From the NCBI RefSeq assembly GCF_017315985.1, contig NZ_JAFLVR010000011.1:62001-126000 (forward strand): 64,000 bases of DNA. Direction: 5' to 3'. This DNA comes from Candidatus Enterococcus murrayae (GTDB lineage: Bacteria > Bacillota > Bacilli > Lactobacillales > Enterococcaceae). Shown here in pieces: positions 30,115 through 41,468 of the stretch (positions are counted from its first letter, which is position 1; each line of letters starts with the position of its first letter). Made by a program: the position numbers and the translations under genes. The notes below the pieces were generated by a model. That model made no database searches and was not told the DNA's origin. It saw nothing but the letters and a program-made list of their open reading frames with translations.

Positions 30115-30651
30115 GTGAGCCGTATTGGTAATAAATTAGTCGTTTTACCTGCTGGAGTTGAAGTAGCTCAAAACGGAAACGACATTACTGTTAAAGGACC
30201 TAAAGGTGAATTAACTCGTACTTTTTCTTCCGATATCAAAATGAGCATCGAAGGAAATGAAGTAACATTTACTCGTCCAAATGACAGCAAAGAAATGAAA
30301 ACAATCCACGGAACAACTCGTGCAAACTTCAATAACATGGTTGTTGGTGTTTCAGAAGGGTTCCAAAAAGCATTAGAATTAATCGGGGTTGGGTACCGTG
30401 CACAATTACAAGGTTCAAAACTTGTATTGAACGTTGGTTACTCACATCCAGTTGAAATGGTAGCTCCAGAAGGCGTTACAATCGAAGTTCCTTCGAATAC
30501 ACAAGTAATCGTTAAGGGATCAGATAAAGAAGTAGTAGGCGAATTAGCTGCGAAAATCCGCGGAACTCGTCCGCCAGAACCTTACAAAGGCAAAGGTATT
30601 CGTTATGTTGGTGAATATGTACGCCGTAAAGAAGGTAAAACTGGTAAATAG
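30115..30651 (+). CDS. rplF: 50S ribosomal protein L6
   Basis: A 178-aa protein with two homologous halves near the factor-binding site. It starts at GTG 30115 ([15 protein letters not shown]) after [27 protein letters not shown] closes it. Confidence 0.98.
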   Translation: MSRIGNKLVVLPAGVEVAQNGNDITVKGPKGELTRTFSSDIKMSIEGNEVTFTRPNDSKEMKTIHGTTRANFNNMVVGVSEGFQKALELIGVGYRAQLQGSKLVLNVGYSHPVEMVAPEGVTIEVPSNTQVIVKGSDKEVVGELAAKIRGTRPPEPYKGKGIRYVGEYVRRKEGKTGK

Positions 30652-30703
30652 TAGGTCAAACCTACACGCGGCTTAGGCCAGCTTAATTAAAGAGGTGACA
30701 ATT

Positions 30704-31060
30704 GTGATTACAAAACCAGATAAAAATAAAACACGCCAAAAGCGCCACATGCGTGTCCGTAACAAAATCTCTGGTACTGCTGAGTGCCCACGCTTGAACG
30801 TTTTTCGTTCTAACAAAAACATCTACGCGCAAGTAATTGATGACGTAGCGGGTGTGACGCTAGCAAGTGCCTCTGCCTTGGATAAAGAAATTTCAGGTGG
30901 AACAAAAACTGAACAAGCACAAGCTGTTGGGAAATTAGTAGCAGAACGTGCATCAGAAAAAGGTATTAAGAAAGTAGTCTTTGACCGTGGTGGATACCTT
31001 TACCATGGCCGTGTAGCAGCTTTAGCTGAAGCAGCACGCGAAAATGGACTAGAATTTTAG
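30704..31060 (+). CDS. rplR: 50S ribosomal protein L18
   Basis: A 118-aa 5S rRNA binder. GTG 30704 ([15 protein letters not shown]) is preferred over a GTG at 30695 because AAAGAGGTG lies at correct spacing and the length matches the family. Confidence 0.97.
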   Translation: MITKPDKNKTRQKRHMRVRNKISGTAECPRLNVFRSNKNIYAQVIDDVAGVTLASASALDKEISGGTKTEQAQAVGKLVAERASEKGIKKVVFDRGGYLYHGRVAALAEAARENGLEF

Positions 31061-31080
31061 GAGAAGGAGGAACACCATTC

Positions 31081-31581
31081 ATGGTTTATATCGATCCAAA
31101 ACATTTGGAATTAGAAGACCGCGTTGTAGCGATCAACCGTGTTACTAAAGTTGTTAAAGGTGGACGTCGTCTACGTTTTGCAGCACTAGTTGTTGTCGGG
31201 GACAAAAACGGTCACGTAGGCTTTGGTACAGGGAAAGCTCAAGAAGTACCTGAAGCAATTCGCAAAGCAATCGAAGACGCTAAGAAAAACCTAGTCGAAG
31301 TACCAATGGTAGGAACTACACTTCCTCACGAAGTTATTGGTGTATTCGGCGGCGGACGCATCTTGATGAAACCAGCCGTTGAAGGTTCTGGAGTTGCCGC
31401 TGGTGGACCAGTTCGTGCCGTCTTGGAATTAGCTGGGGTTGCCGATGTAACTTCTAAATCTTTAGGTTCAAACACACCAATCAACGTTGTTCGCGCGACT
31501 GTTGAAGGTTTAACTCAATTGAAAAAAGCAGAAGAAGTGGCACAATTACGTGGCATCTCTGTTGAAAACTTAGCTAATTAA
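31081..31581 (+). CDS. rpsE: 30S ribosomal protein S5
   Basis: A 166-aa decoding-fidelity protein. The [19 protein letters not shown] loop, site of spectinomycin-resistance mutations elsewhere, appears wild type. Confidence 0.98.
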   Translation: MVYIDPKHLELEDRVVAINRVTKVVKGGRRLRFAALVVVGDKNGHVGFGTGKAQEVPEAIRKAIEDAKKNLVEVPMVGTTLPHEVIGVFGGGRILMKPAVEGSGVAAGGPVRAVLELAGVADVTSKSLGSNTPINVVRATVEGLTQLKKAEEVAQLRGISVENLAN

Positions 31582-31595
31582 GGAGGACGAATGAA

Positions 31596-31775
31596 ATGGC
31601 TGAATTAAAAATTACTTTAAAACGCAGTATTATCGGACGTCCTCAAAACCAACGTGACACTGTTAAAGCGTTGGGTCTTAAAAAAATGAACAGCACAGTT
31701 GTTAAACCTGCTAATGATGCAATCAAAGGTATGGTAAACACAGTGTCTCATTTAGTGGACGTAGAAGAAGTTTAA
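31596..31775 (+). CDS. rpmD: 50S ribosomal protein L30
   Basis: A 59-aa protein beginning [16 protein letters not shown], with [10 protein letters not shown] in the middle and SHLVDVEEV at the end. The start is ATG 31596, behind AAGGAGGACG; an ATG 5 nt upstream is in another frame. Position between rpsE and rplO is canonical. Confidence 0.96.
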   Translation: MAELKITLKRSIIGRPQNQRDTVKALGLKKMNSTVVKPANDAIKGMVNTVSHLVDVEEV

Positions 31776-31816
31776 TAAAACAATGATGATTAAAATCTAA
31801 GGAGGTGCCCAATATA

Positions 31817-32256
31817 ATGAAACTTCATGAATTACAACCTGCCGAAGGTTCACGTAAAGTTCGCAACCGCGTTGGTCGTGGTACTTCATCAGGTAACGGA
31901 AAAACAGCTGGACGTGGTCAAAAAGGTCAAAAGGCTCGTTCAGGCGGTGGTGTACGTCTAGGTTTTGAAGGTGGTCAAACTCCTTTATTCCGTCGTCTAC
32001 CAAAACGCGGATTTACTAATGTGAATCGTAAAGAATACGCTGTAATCAATTTGGATGTCTTAAATCGTTTTGAAGATGGAACTGAAGTAACACCAGTTGC
32101 TTTAGTTGAAGCTGGAATCGTGAAAAACGAAAAAGCTGGAATCAAAGTTTTAGGAAACGGATCATTAGATAAAAAACTAACCGTTAAAGCAGCTAAATTC
32201 TCTAAACATGCTCAAGAAACAATTGAAGCTGCTGGTGGTTCAATCGAGGTGATTTA

Positions 32257-32257
<1 letters not shown>
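31817..32257 (+). CDS. rplO: 50S ribosomal protein L15
   Basis: A 146-aa late-assembly protein; [22 protein letters not shown] is split-recognisable at the start. ATG 31817 follows AAGGAGG, preferred over 31805. Its TAATG end overlaps secY, coupling the ribosomal and translocase genes. Confidence 0.98.
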
Positions 32258-34268
<2,011 letters not shown>

Positions 34269-34442
34269 TTTTGCCTGCCGACTTGAGATGCAGTTTATCT
34301 TGCCAAGTTCGATGTTTTATGATAGAATTTGTCAGTCCGACTTCTAGATTTTTGGAAGTTAACTTTAGAATTAGGGTGGGAACTGCAGTTTCCGCCATTT
34401 TATCGTGTGAAAATGCGAAACAACTACAAGGAGGTACTCTGC

Positions 34443-34661
34443 GTGGCAAAAGAAGATATGATTGAAATCGAAGGAACAGTCGTCGAAACTTTGCCGAATG
34501 CAATGTTTAAAGTCGAATTGGAAAATGGACACGAAGTTCTTGCACACGTATCTGGTAAAATCCGGATGTATTATATTCGAATCTTACCTGGAGATAAGGT
34601 TACTGTTGAACTTTCTCCCTATGATTTGAGCCGTGGTCGCATTACCTATCGCTTTAAGTAA
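34443..34661 (+). CDS. infA: Translation initiation factor IF-1
   Basis: A 72-aa OB-fold factor that binds the ribosomal A site. It starts at GTG 34443 ([15 protein letters not shown]) behind AAGGAGG. The frame is open upstream to 34329, but that extension has no homology. A map gene, often between adk and infA in other Firmicutes, is absent. Confidence 0.97.
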   Translation: MAKEDMIEIEGTVVETLPNAMFKVELENGHEVLAHVSGKIRMYYIRILPGDKVTVELSPYDLSRGRITYRFK

Positions 34662-34694
34662 GTTGTACTCCGTAAAACTTCAGGAGGTATAATC

Positions 34695-34811
34695 ATGAAA
34701 GTAAGACCATCAGTAAAACCAATGTGTGAACATTGTAAAGTCATTCGTCGTAATGGACGTGTTATGGTGATTTGCCCAGCAAACCCAAAACATAAACAAC
34801 GTCAAGGATAA
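34695..34811 (+). CDS. rpmJ: 50S ribosomal protein L36
   Basis: A 38-aa zinc-ribbon protein, [14 protein letters not shown] at the start, with ligands C11, C14, C27 and H33. CAGGAGG lies upstream. Position infA-rpmJ-rpsM is canonical. Confidence 0.97.
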   Translation: MKVRPSVKPMCEHCKVIRRNGRVMVICPANPKHKQRQG

Positions 34812-34829
34812 TTGGAGGTGTAATTAAGT

Positions 34830-35195
34830 ATGGCTCGTATTGCAGGAGTAGATATTCCTCGTGATAAACGCGTGGTAATTTCTCTTACTTATATTTTCGG
34901 TATTGGAAATACTACAGCGAAACAAATTTTGGCCGATGCAGGCGTTTCAGAAGATATTCGTGTACGTGATTTAACAAACGAACAAACTGACGCTATCCGT
35001 GCTGAAGTTGATAAATTAAAAGTTGAAGGCGATCTTCGTCGTGAAACTAACTTAAACATCAAACGTTTGATGGAAATCGGTTCTTACCGTGGAATCCGTC
35101 ATCGTCGTGGGTTGCCAACACGTGGACAAAACACGAAGAACAACGCTCGTACTCGTAAAGGCCCAGCTCGCGCTATTGCCGGTAAGAAAAAATAA
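34830..35195 (+). CDS. rpsM: 30S ribosomal protein S13
   Basis: A 121-aa head protein contacting the P-site tRNA and L5. [14 protein letters not shown] and the basic tail [15 protein letters not shown] are typical. Confidence 0.98.
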   Translation: MARIAGVDIPRDKRVVISLTYIFGIGNTTAKQILADAGVSEDIRVRDLTNEQTDAIRAEVDKLKVEGDLRRETNLNIKRLMEIGSYRGIRHRRGLPTRGQNTKNNARTRKGPARAIAGKKK

Positions 35196-35219
35196 TTAGT
35201 GAAGGAGGTATAAAACTTC

Positions 35220-35609
35220 ATGGTAGCAAAGAAAGTCAATCGTAAGCGTCGTGTGAAAAAGAATATCGAAACAGGTATTGCTCATATTCATTCGACTTTC
35301 AATAATACAATCGTCATGATTACTGATGCAAGCGGTAATGCCGTAGCATGGTCATCTGCAGGTTCATTAGGCTTCAAAGGTAGTAAGAAATCTACGCCTT
35401 TCGCTGCTCAAATGGCTGCTGAAACAGCAACAAAAGCTGCAATGGAACATGGATTGAAAAGTGTTGAAGTAACTGTTAAAGGACCTGGTTCTGGTCGTGA
35501 AGCAGCGATTCGTTCATTGCAAGCAACTGGTTTAGAAGTAACTGCAATTCGTGACGTGACTCCAGTACCTCATAATGGATGCCGCCCTCCAAAACGCCGT
35601 CGTGTTTAA
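35220..35609 (+). CDS. rpsK: 30S ribosomal protein S11
   Basis: A 129-aa platform protein. [18 protein letters not shown] and the [11 protein letters not shown] end are conserved. rpsD does not follow, as is usual in Firmicutes. Confidence 0.98.
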   Translation: MVAKKVNRKRRVKKNIETGIAHIHSTFNNTIVMITDASGNAVAWSSAGSLGFKGSKKSTPFAAQMAAETATKAAMEHGLKSVEVTVKGPGSGREAAIRSLQATGLEVTAIRDVTPVPHNGCRPPKRRRV

Positions 35610-35689
35610 TGAGTGCCTCTTTTCTATGAGTTTTACAGGAACGTCATTGAACAAGACACTTTTCGTTTTGAAAGGGGTAAAAGACAAGA

Positions 35690-36628
35690 ATGATTGAATT
35701 CGAAAAACCAAGAATCACAAAAATTGATGAAGACAGAGATTATGGCAAGTTCGTTGTTGAACCTTTGGAAAGAGGTTATGGAACTACTTTAGGTAATTCT
35801 CTACGTCGTATTCTACTTTCTTCTTTACCGGGCGCTGCCATTACTAATATTCAAATCGATGGTGTGTTACACGAATTTTCAACCATCAAAGGTGTAAGAG
35901 AAGACGTTGTACAAATCATTTTGAATATCAAAGGTTTGGCTTTGAAATTATTCGCTGAAGAAGAAAAAACCCTTGAGATCGATATTACTGGACCAGCTAC
36001 GGTAACTGCCGGCGATATTATCGTTGACAGCGACGTTGAAATCTTGAATAAAGATATGTACATTTGTACTGTTGCTGAAGGAGCGACATTCCATGCGCGC
36101 TTAACAGTAAAACCTGGTCGAGGCTATGTTCAAGCAGACGAAAATAAAAAGGAAGATATGCCAATCGGTGTGCTTCCAGTCGATTCTATCTATACACCAG
36201 TACGCAAAGTAAACTATCAAGTTGAAAATACACGTGTTGGTCGTCGTGATGATTTCGATAAATTAACGATGGAAATTTGGACTGATGGATCAATCATTGC
36301 TCAAGAAGCATTGAGCCTTGCAGCGAAAATTTTAACTGAACATTTAGATATTTTTGTAAATCTTACAGATGAAGCGAAAAACGCTGAAATCATGGTTGAA
36401 AAAGAAGAAACACAAAAAGAAAAAATGTTAGAAATGACCATCGAAGAACTAGACTTGTCTGTACGTTCGTACAATTGCTTGAAACGTGCTGGAATTAATA
36501 CGGTTCAAGAATTAACGAATAAGTCTGAACCTGAAATGATCAAAGTACGTAATTTGGGTCGTAAATCACTTGAAGAAGTGAAAGCTAAATTGCATGATCT
36601 TGGATTAGGACTACGTAAAGACGATTAA
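35690..36628 (+). CDS. rpoA: RNA polymerase alpha subunit
   Basis: A 312-aa subunit. The N-terminal domain (1-230) dimerises and assembles the core enzyme; the C-terminal domain (from about 250; [16 protein letters not shown]) binds UP elements and activators. It sits in the alpha operon between rpsK and rplQ. Confidence 0.98.
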   Translation: MIEFEKPRITKIDEDRDYGKFVVEPLERGYGTTLGNSLRRILLSSLPGAAITNIQIDGVLHEFSTIKGVREDVVQIILNIKGLALKLFAEEEKTLEIDITGPATVTAGDIIVDSDVEILNKDMYICTVAEGATFHARLTVKPGRGYVQADENKKEDMPIGVLPVDSIYTPVRKVNYQVENTRVGRRDDFDKLTMEIWTDGSIIAQEALSLAAKILTEHLDIFVNLTDEAKNAEIMVEKEETQKEKMLEMTIEELDLSVRSYNCLKRAGINTVQELTNKSEPEMIKVRNLGRKSLEEVKAKLHDLGLGLRKDD

Positions 36629-36655
36629 TATTGTTTACAAAGGAGGGAAACCTAC

Positions 36656-37036
36656 GTGAGTTATCGTAAATTAGGACGCACATCTAGCCAACGTAAAGCG
36701 ATGTTGCGTGACTTAACAACTGACTTAATTATCAACGAACGTATCGTGACGACTGAAGCTCGTGCGAAAGAAGTTCGTTCAACTGCTGAAAAGATGATTA
36801 CCTTAGGAAAACGCGGGGATCTTCATGCACGTCGTCAAGCTGCTAGCTTTGTACGTAATGAAGTTGCTGAAATTCGCGAAGAAAACGAAGAAGTTGTTGT
36901 TGAATCTGCATTGCAAAAATTATTCAATGACATTGCGCCTCGTTATGCTGAACGTCAAGGGGGATACACTCGTATCTTGAAAACTGAACCTCGTCGTGGC
37001 GACAACGCCCCTATGGTTGTTTTAGAACTTGTATAA
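36656..37036 (+). CDS. rplQ: 50S ribosomal protein L17
   Basis: A 126-aa protein, last of the ribosomal cluster. It starts at GTG 36656 ([16 protein letters not shown]) behind AAAGGAGGG, and ends [14 protein letters not shown]. Confidence 0.98.
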   Translation: MSYRKLGRTSSQRKAMLRDLTTDLIINERIVTTEARAKEVRSTAEKMITLGKRGDLHARRQAASFVRNEVAEIREENEEVVVESALQKLFNDIAPRYAERQGGYTRILKTEPRRGDNAPMVVLELV

Positions 37037-37047
37037 TAATCACTCTT

Positions 37048-37163
37048 CACTTTATAGATGATTCTTTTAGAGTGTTATGATGTTGGAGATTTTCTCCGAG
37101 TCTAGCTCAGCGCCGCTTCCCAGAATGACTGGGAAGCCGGCACTCATCATAAAGTGTTTTTTT
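37048..37163 (+). terminator. Large branched terminator after rplQ
   Basis: An outer stem CACTTTAT..ATGA (37048-37061) pairs with TCAT.ATAAAGTG (37144-37156) and is followed by seven T. Inside are a GGAG-ATTTT-CTCC hairpin (37085-37097) and a perfect CTTCCCAG/CTGGGAAG hairpin (37116-37136). It is far larger than a simple terminator. From 37164 to 37289 nothing else was recognised. Confidence 0.75.
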
Positions 37164-37289
37164 ATACCCAAAATTACTGTCAAGACAGATAGGTATACAA
37201 AAGCATTTTATTGAGTATCAAGGATTGATAAAACGTGGCTTTTTTGCTAGGCTTAGAACAGATTTGTAAAGAAGTGGAAAGGTGCAACC

Positions 37290-38126
37290 ATGGAGCCAAT
37301 TATTGAAATCAATCAAATTGAATTTAGCTATCAAGAAGAAGCGACACCTGCTTTAAAAGATGTCAGTTTTTCGATTAAGAAAGGTGAATGGATCGCTATC
37401 GTTGGACATAATGGGTCGGGGAAATCAACTCTGGCTAAAACGATCAACGGCCTTCATTTACCACAAAAAGGAACAGTGACTGTTGGAGGAATGAAACTGT
37501 CTGAGGCCTCAGTTTGGGACATTCGCCGAATGGTAGGAATGGTCTTCCAAAATCCAGATAACCAGTTTGTTGGTGCAACGGTAGAAGATGATGTTGCTTT
37601 TGGTCTAGAAAACCAAGGAATTGAACGGAGTGAAATGCAAGTGCGCGTTCAGGATGCTTTGGAAAAAGTTAAAATGTTAGATTTTGCAACACGTGAGCCG
37701 GCTCGTCTATCAGGTGGTCAAAAACAACGAGTAGCTATTGCTGGTGTGGTGGCTTTGCGCCCAGATATTATTATTTTGGATGAAGCAACCAGTATGTTAG
37801 ATCCTGAAGGTCGTGATGATGTCATTGCGACAATCCGTGAAATTAAAGAAGAAAGTGATCTGACAGTTATTTCTATTACCCATGACATTGATGAAGCGGC
37901 CAGCGCAAACCGAATTTTAGTAATGCGAGAAGGAGAATTGTATCAAGAAGGCACACCTGAAGAAATTTTCTCTGCTGGACCTGAATTAGTTTCGCTCGGA
38001 CTTGATTTACCGTTTCCTGAGAAATTAAAATCTGCGTTGAAGGCCCGTGGTGTGAAAGTACCAATGGATTATTTAGACGAAGAAGGGATGATGGACTGGT
38101 TATGGACATCCGTTTTGAGAAAGTAA
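37290..38126 (+). CDS. ecfA1: Energy-coupling factor transporter ATPase EcfA1
   Basis: A 278-aa ABC ATPase of the ECF vitamin/cofactor import module. Walker [10 protein letters not shown] is at 39-47, signature LSGGQKQRV at 140-148 and Walker [10 protein letters not shown] at 160-168. It overlaps ecfA2 by 25 nt. Different substrate-binding S components, encoded elsewhere, share this module. Confidence 0.96.
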   Translation: MEPIIEINQIEFSYQEEATPALKDVSFSIKKGEWIAIVGHNGSGKSTLAKTINGLHLPQKGTVTVGGMKLSEASVWDIRRMVGMVFQNPDNQFVGATVEDDVAFGLENQGIERSEMQVRVQDALEKVKMLDFATREPARLSGGQKQRVAIAGVVALRPDIIILDEATSMLDPEGRDDVIATIREIKEESDLTVISITHDIDEAASANRILVMREGELYQEGTPEEIFSAGPELVSLGLDLPFPEKLKSALKARGVKVPMDYLDEEGMMDWLWTSVLRK

Positions 38127-38971
38127 GCTACGTTTATCAACCGAATACTCCCTTTGAACAACGTGCACTTTATGATATTGATCTGGACATCAAGGAAGGC
38201 TCATATACGGCATTAGTTGGTCATACGGGTAGTGGGAAATCTACTCTGTTGCAGCATTTGAATGCATTATTGAAACCAACTTCTGGGCACGTTGAAATTG
38301 GCGACCGAACGATTACACCTACAACAGATAACAAAAATCTGAAACCAGTTCGTAAAAAAGTCGGGATTGTCTTTCAATTTCCAGAAGCACAGCTATTTGA
38401 AGAGACTGTTGCAAAAGATATTGCTTTTGGACCAAAGAATTTTGGGGTAAGCGATGAGAACGCACTCGCTTTAGCTCAAGAGAATTTGAAATTAGTCGGT
38501 TTGGATGAAGAATACTTACATCGCTCGCCATTTGAGCTTTCTGGGGGTCAAATGCGCCGCGTAGCGATTGCGGGAGTTCTAGCTATGGAACCGGAAGTTT
38601 TAGTCTTAGACGAGCCAACAGCTGGCTTAGACCCGCTTGGGCGCAAAGAAATGATGGAAATGTTTTGGCGACTGCATCAAGAAAAGAATATAACAATCGT
38701 TTTAGTCACTCACTTAATGGATGATGTGGCAAATTTTGCCGATTACGTCTATGTTTTGGAGAAAGGCCACGTAGTGAAGTACGGAGAGCCACAGACAGTA
38801 TTTGCGGATGTTTCATGGTTAAAGGAGAAACAATTAGGTGTGCCGCAAGCAAGCGCCTTTGCTGTGAAGATGCGGGAGCGAGGCGCGGTTTTTGATGAAT
38901 TACCGTTGACAGAAAATGAATTGGCGGACTGGATCGTAAAATTTGCAGGAGGTCCTGCTCATGATGAATAA
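38102..38971 (+). CDS. ecfA2: Energy-coupling factor transporter ATPase EcfA2
   Basis: A 289-aa partner ATPase that forms a heterodimer with EcfA1. Walker [10 protein letters not shown], signature LSGGQMRRV and Walker [10 protein letters not shown] are present. The C-terminal region is longer than in EcfA1. The start lies within ecfA1 and its stop within ecfT, indicating tight translational coupling. Confidence 0.96.
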   Translation: MDIRFEKVSYVYQPNTPFEQRALYDIDLDIKEGSYTALVGHTGSGKSTLLQHLNALLKPTSGHVEIGDRTITPTTDNKNLKPVRKKVGIVFQFPEAQLFEETVAKDIAFGPKNFGVSDENALALAQENLKLVGLDEEYLHRSPFELSGGQMRRVAIAGVLAMEPEVLVLDEPTAGLDPLGRKEMMEMFWRLHQEKNITIVLVTHLMDDVANFADYVYVLEKGHVVKYGEPQTVFADVSWLKEKQLGVPQASAFAVKMRERGAVFDELPLTENELADWIVKFAGGPAHDE

Positions 38972-39758
38972 ATTGATCTTTGGTCGCTATATTCCTGGAA
39001 ACTCTCTGATTCATCGTTTGGATCCACGTGCTAAATTAGTTGCTAGTTTCTATTTCATTGGGATTATTTTTTTGGCAAACAATTGGCAAAGCTATTTATT
39101 TTTAGGTGCTTTTACTATGTTTGCCGTGTTTTTATCAAAGATAAATTTGAACTTCTTTTTAAAGGGAGTCAGACCGTTAATTTGGCTGATTATTTTTACA
39201 GTAGCGCTGCAAGTGTTGTTTACTCGTGGAGGTACCTTATATTGGTCATGGGGCGTGTTCAGTCTTTCTTCTTATGGAATCCAAAATGGACTATTTATCT
39301 TTTGTCGTTTTGTTCTGATCATATTTATGTCAACGTTATTAACGTTGACGACACCGCCATTATCAATGTCAGATGCAATTGAATCCTTGCTGAATCCATT
39401 GAAGAGATTTCATTTGCCAGTTCATGAAATTGCGTTGATGTTGTCGATTGCTCTACGTTTTGTACCAACTTTGATGGATGAAACAGAAAAAATCATGAAT
39501 GCGCAACGTGCGCGTGGAGTAGATTTTAATGATGGCAACTTGATTCAAAAGGTTAAAGCGATTGTTCCTTTGTTGATTCCTTTATTTGTCAGCAGTTTTA
39601 ATCGCGCGGAAGATTTAGCGACTGCGATGGAAGCTCGTGGCTATCGGGGAGGCGAAGGCCGCAGTAAGTATCGCAAATTACAATGGGCATTACGAGATAC
39701 GATCGTTCTTGTAGTTTTTGGAGTTGCGACCATTATTTTGATCTTTTTACGCAGCTAA
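38961..39758 (+). CDS. ecfT: Energy-coupling factor transporter transmembrane protein EcfT
   Basis: A 265-aa integral membrane scaffold with about five helices. Both Ala-Arg-Gly coupling motifs are visible (QRARGVDF and MEARGYRGG), which contact the two ATPases. ATG 38961 lies 8 nt after AGGAGG; ATG 38964 is equally possible. An upstream start at 38943 precedes that ribosome binding site. Confidence 0.95.
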   Translation: MMNKLIFGRYIPGNSLIHRLDPRAKLVASFYFIGIIFLANNWQSYLFLGAFTMFAVFLSKINLNFFLKGVRPLIWLIIFTVALQVLFTRGGTLYWSWGVFSLSSYGIQNGLFIFCRFVLIIFMSTLLTLTTPPLSMSDAIESLLNPLKRFHLPVHEIALMLSIALRFVPTLMDETEKIMNAQRARGVDFNDGNLIQKVKAIVPLLIPLFVSSFNRAEDLATAMEARGYRGGEGRSKYRKLQWALRDTIVLVVFGVATIILIFLRS

Positions 39759-39782
39759 GCTTGGAGAAATCCAAGCTTTTTT
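39757..39782 (+). terminator. ecfT terminator
   Basis: AAGCTTGGA-GAAA-TCCAAGCTT followed by T; it begins inside the ecfT stop codon. Confidence 0.92.
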
Positions 39783-39894
39783 ATTACGCTGATTTGAGAT
39801 GGGATATGAAGAGCATGTTTTGTGATTTTCTGAGTTTAAGTTTATCTTTTTTATGTTAGGATGAATAATAGTATGAACGAATGGGGGAAGAAAA

Positions 39895-40467
39895 GTGACT
39901 GAGAAGCGCCCGGAATTGAAAGTTGGATTGAAGCCTGATGCTTTCCTTGATTATTACTATTTAAAGGCGGAGTTACAGTTATTTTGCCAAGAACAGGGCC
40001 TGGTTAAGTCAGGGAGCAAAGCAGAATTAAATCAACGGATCGAGCATTTTTTGCGTACGGGTCAACGGTTGACTGCTGTGAATGAAGAGCAGAAAGCTGT
40101 GCGCACGGAAGAAATTACATTGAATAGTTTGATTGAAGAAAATATAGTATGTTCTGAAAAGCATCGTACCTTTTTTAGGAGGGAATTAGGCGAAACCTTC
40201 AGTTTTAAAGTGGCTTTTCAAAAATGGCTGAAGTCTAATGCTGGCAAAACGTACCGTGAGGCTGTTGAAGTTTATTCAGAAATCGCAGCTAAGAAACCTG
40301 AAAAAATTGATTCGCAATTTGAATACAATACCTATATTCGTGATTTTTTTGCTGATAATCAGGGTCGCTCCCTACAAGAGGCTATTGTTTGCTGGAAGTA
40401 TAAGAGAGCACTACCAGGCGACAATAAATACCATGCAGCAGACTTGAAAGCGTTGGAAACCTGCTGA
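39895..40467 (+). CDS. SAP domain / DUF6434 protein
   Basis: A 190-aa cytoplasmic protein starting at GTG 39895 after GGGGGAAG. Residues about 18-56 resemble a SAP-type helix-extension-helix (LKAELQLFCQEQGL, GSKAELNQRIEHFL), a fold that can bind nucleic acid. Residues about 80-150 resemble DUF6434 (EKHRTFFRRELG, FQKWLKSNAGKTYREAV). Function is unknown; a DNA- or RNA-binding role is inference from the SAP part. Confidence 0.82.
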   Translation: MTEKRPELKVGLKPDAFLDYYYLKAELQLFCQEQGLVKSGSKAELNQRIEHFLRTGQRLTAVNEEQKAVRTEEITLNSLIEENIVCSEKHRTFFRRELGETFSFKVAFQKWLKSNAGKTYREAVEVYSEIAAKKPEKIDSQFEYNTYIRDFFADNQGRSLQEAIVCWKYKRALPGDNKYHAADLKALETC

Positions 40468-40591
40468 ATATACCTGTTCTATTTTTTCGTGAGAGAAATA
40501 AATCCCAGAGTTAAGTGTATAGAGACTCAATAAGTGAGTGGAATGGAAGCAGCTAAAAAGGATTTCCTTACTATTAAAAAGGAGAAGTACG

Positions 40592-41338
40592 ATGGTTAGA
40601 TATAAAGCGGTGATAGCCTATGATGGAACAAATTTTAATGGGTTTCAACGGCAGCCGAATGGCCGAACAGTGCAGGAAGAAATAGAGAAAACACTACAGA
40701 AAATGAATAATGGATCTTCGGTAACGATTTTTGGCTCAGGGAGAACGGATGCGGGAGTTCATGCAATTGGCCAAGTGATTCATTTTGATTATCCACAGGA
40801 GCGTCCGTTAGAAAGGATGCGATTTGCGTTAGATACTCAAACACCAGATGATATTGCCGTTTCTTCAGTTGAAATTGTGGATGATGAGTTCCATGCTCGC
40901 TATCATGTTGTGGAGAAAACGTATCATTTTAAAGTCCAAATAACTAAACCACGAAGTCCATTTCGACGATATTATGCTGCATATTATCCCTATCCTTTAG
41001 ATTTGGATTTGATTCGTCAAGCCTTACCGGATTTATTAGGAACGCATGATTTTACTTCTTTTTGCGCAACGGGTGGTTCAATAGAGGATAAAGTTCGGAC
41101 GATCTATCAAGCAGACGTGGAGATAAATAAAGCGGGAACGGAATTGACGTTTATTTTTCGTGGGAATGGTTTTTTATATAAGATGATTCGGATATTAGTA
41201 GGTACTTTGCTAAAAATTGGGAATGGACGCATCCCGGCAGACAGTATTCCAGCGATTATCGAGGCGAAGGATCGGAATACTGCTGGACCAACAGCTCATC
41301 CAGAAGGACTATACTTAGCAGAAGTAAAATATGAATAA
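40592..41338 (+). CDS. truA: tRNA pseudouridine synthase A
   Basis: A 248-aa enzyme that makes pseudouridine at tRNA positions 38-40. GSGRTDAGVHA carries the catalytic aspartate. ATG 40592 follows AAAAAGGAG and gives MVRYKAVIAYDG; the upstream start at 40538 adds non-homologous residues. It follows the ecf genes, as in many Firmicutes. Confidence 0.96.
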   Translation: MVRYKAVIAYDGTNFNGFQRQPNGRTVQEEIEKTLQKMNNGSSVTIFGSGRTDAGVHAIGQVIHFDYPQERPLERMRFALDTQTPDDIAVSSVEIVDDEFHARYHVVEKTYHFKVQITKPRSPFRRYYAAYYPYPLDLDLIRQALPDLLGTHDFTSFCATGGSIEDKVRTIYQADVEINKAGTELTFIFRGNGFLYKMIRILVGTLLKIGNGRIPADSIPAIIEAKDRNTAGPTAHPEGLYLAEVKYE

Positions 41339-41344
41339 AAAAGA

Positions 41345-41388
41345 AAACATCCAACAGCAATCTACGTGATTGGTGCTGGATGTTTCCT
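41345..41388 (+). terminator. truA terminator
   Basis: AAACATCC-A-CAGCA pairs with TGCTG-GATGTTT, followed by CCTTTTG; possibly also used by the convergent membrane-protein gene. Confidence 0.8.
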
Positions 41389-41468
41389 TTTGTTTACAAC
41401 AAGTGAATAAAAGGGGAGCAACTATCCAAAATAAAAAGTTTCCTTTTTTTTGAAATGTGTGGTTCTTT

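Noticed and set aside
34271-34465. Small ORF between adk and infA
   Set aside because: It overlaps the infA start in another frame and has no homology; the conserved infA reading explains the ribosome binding site.
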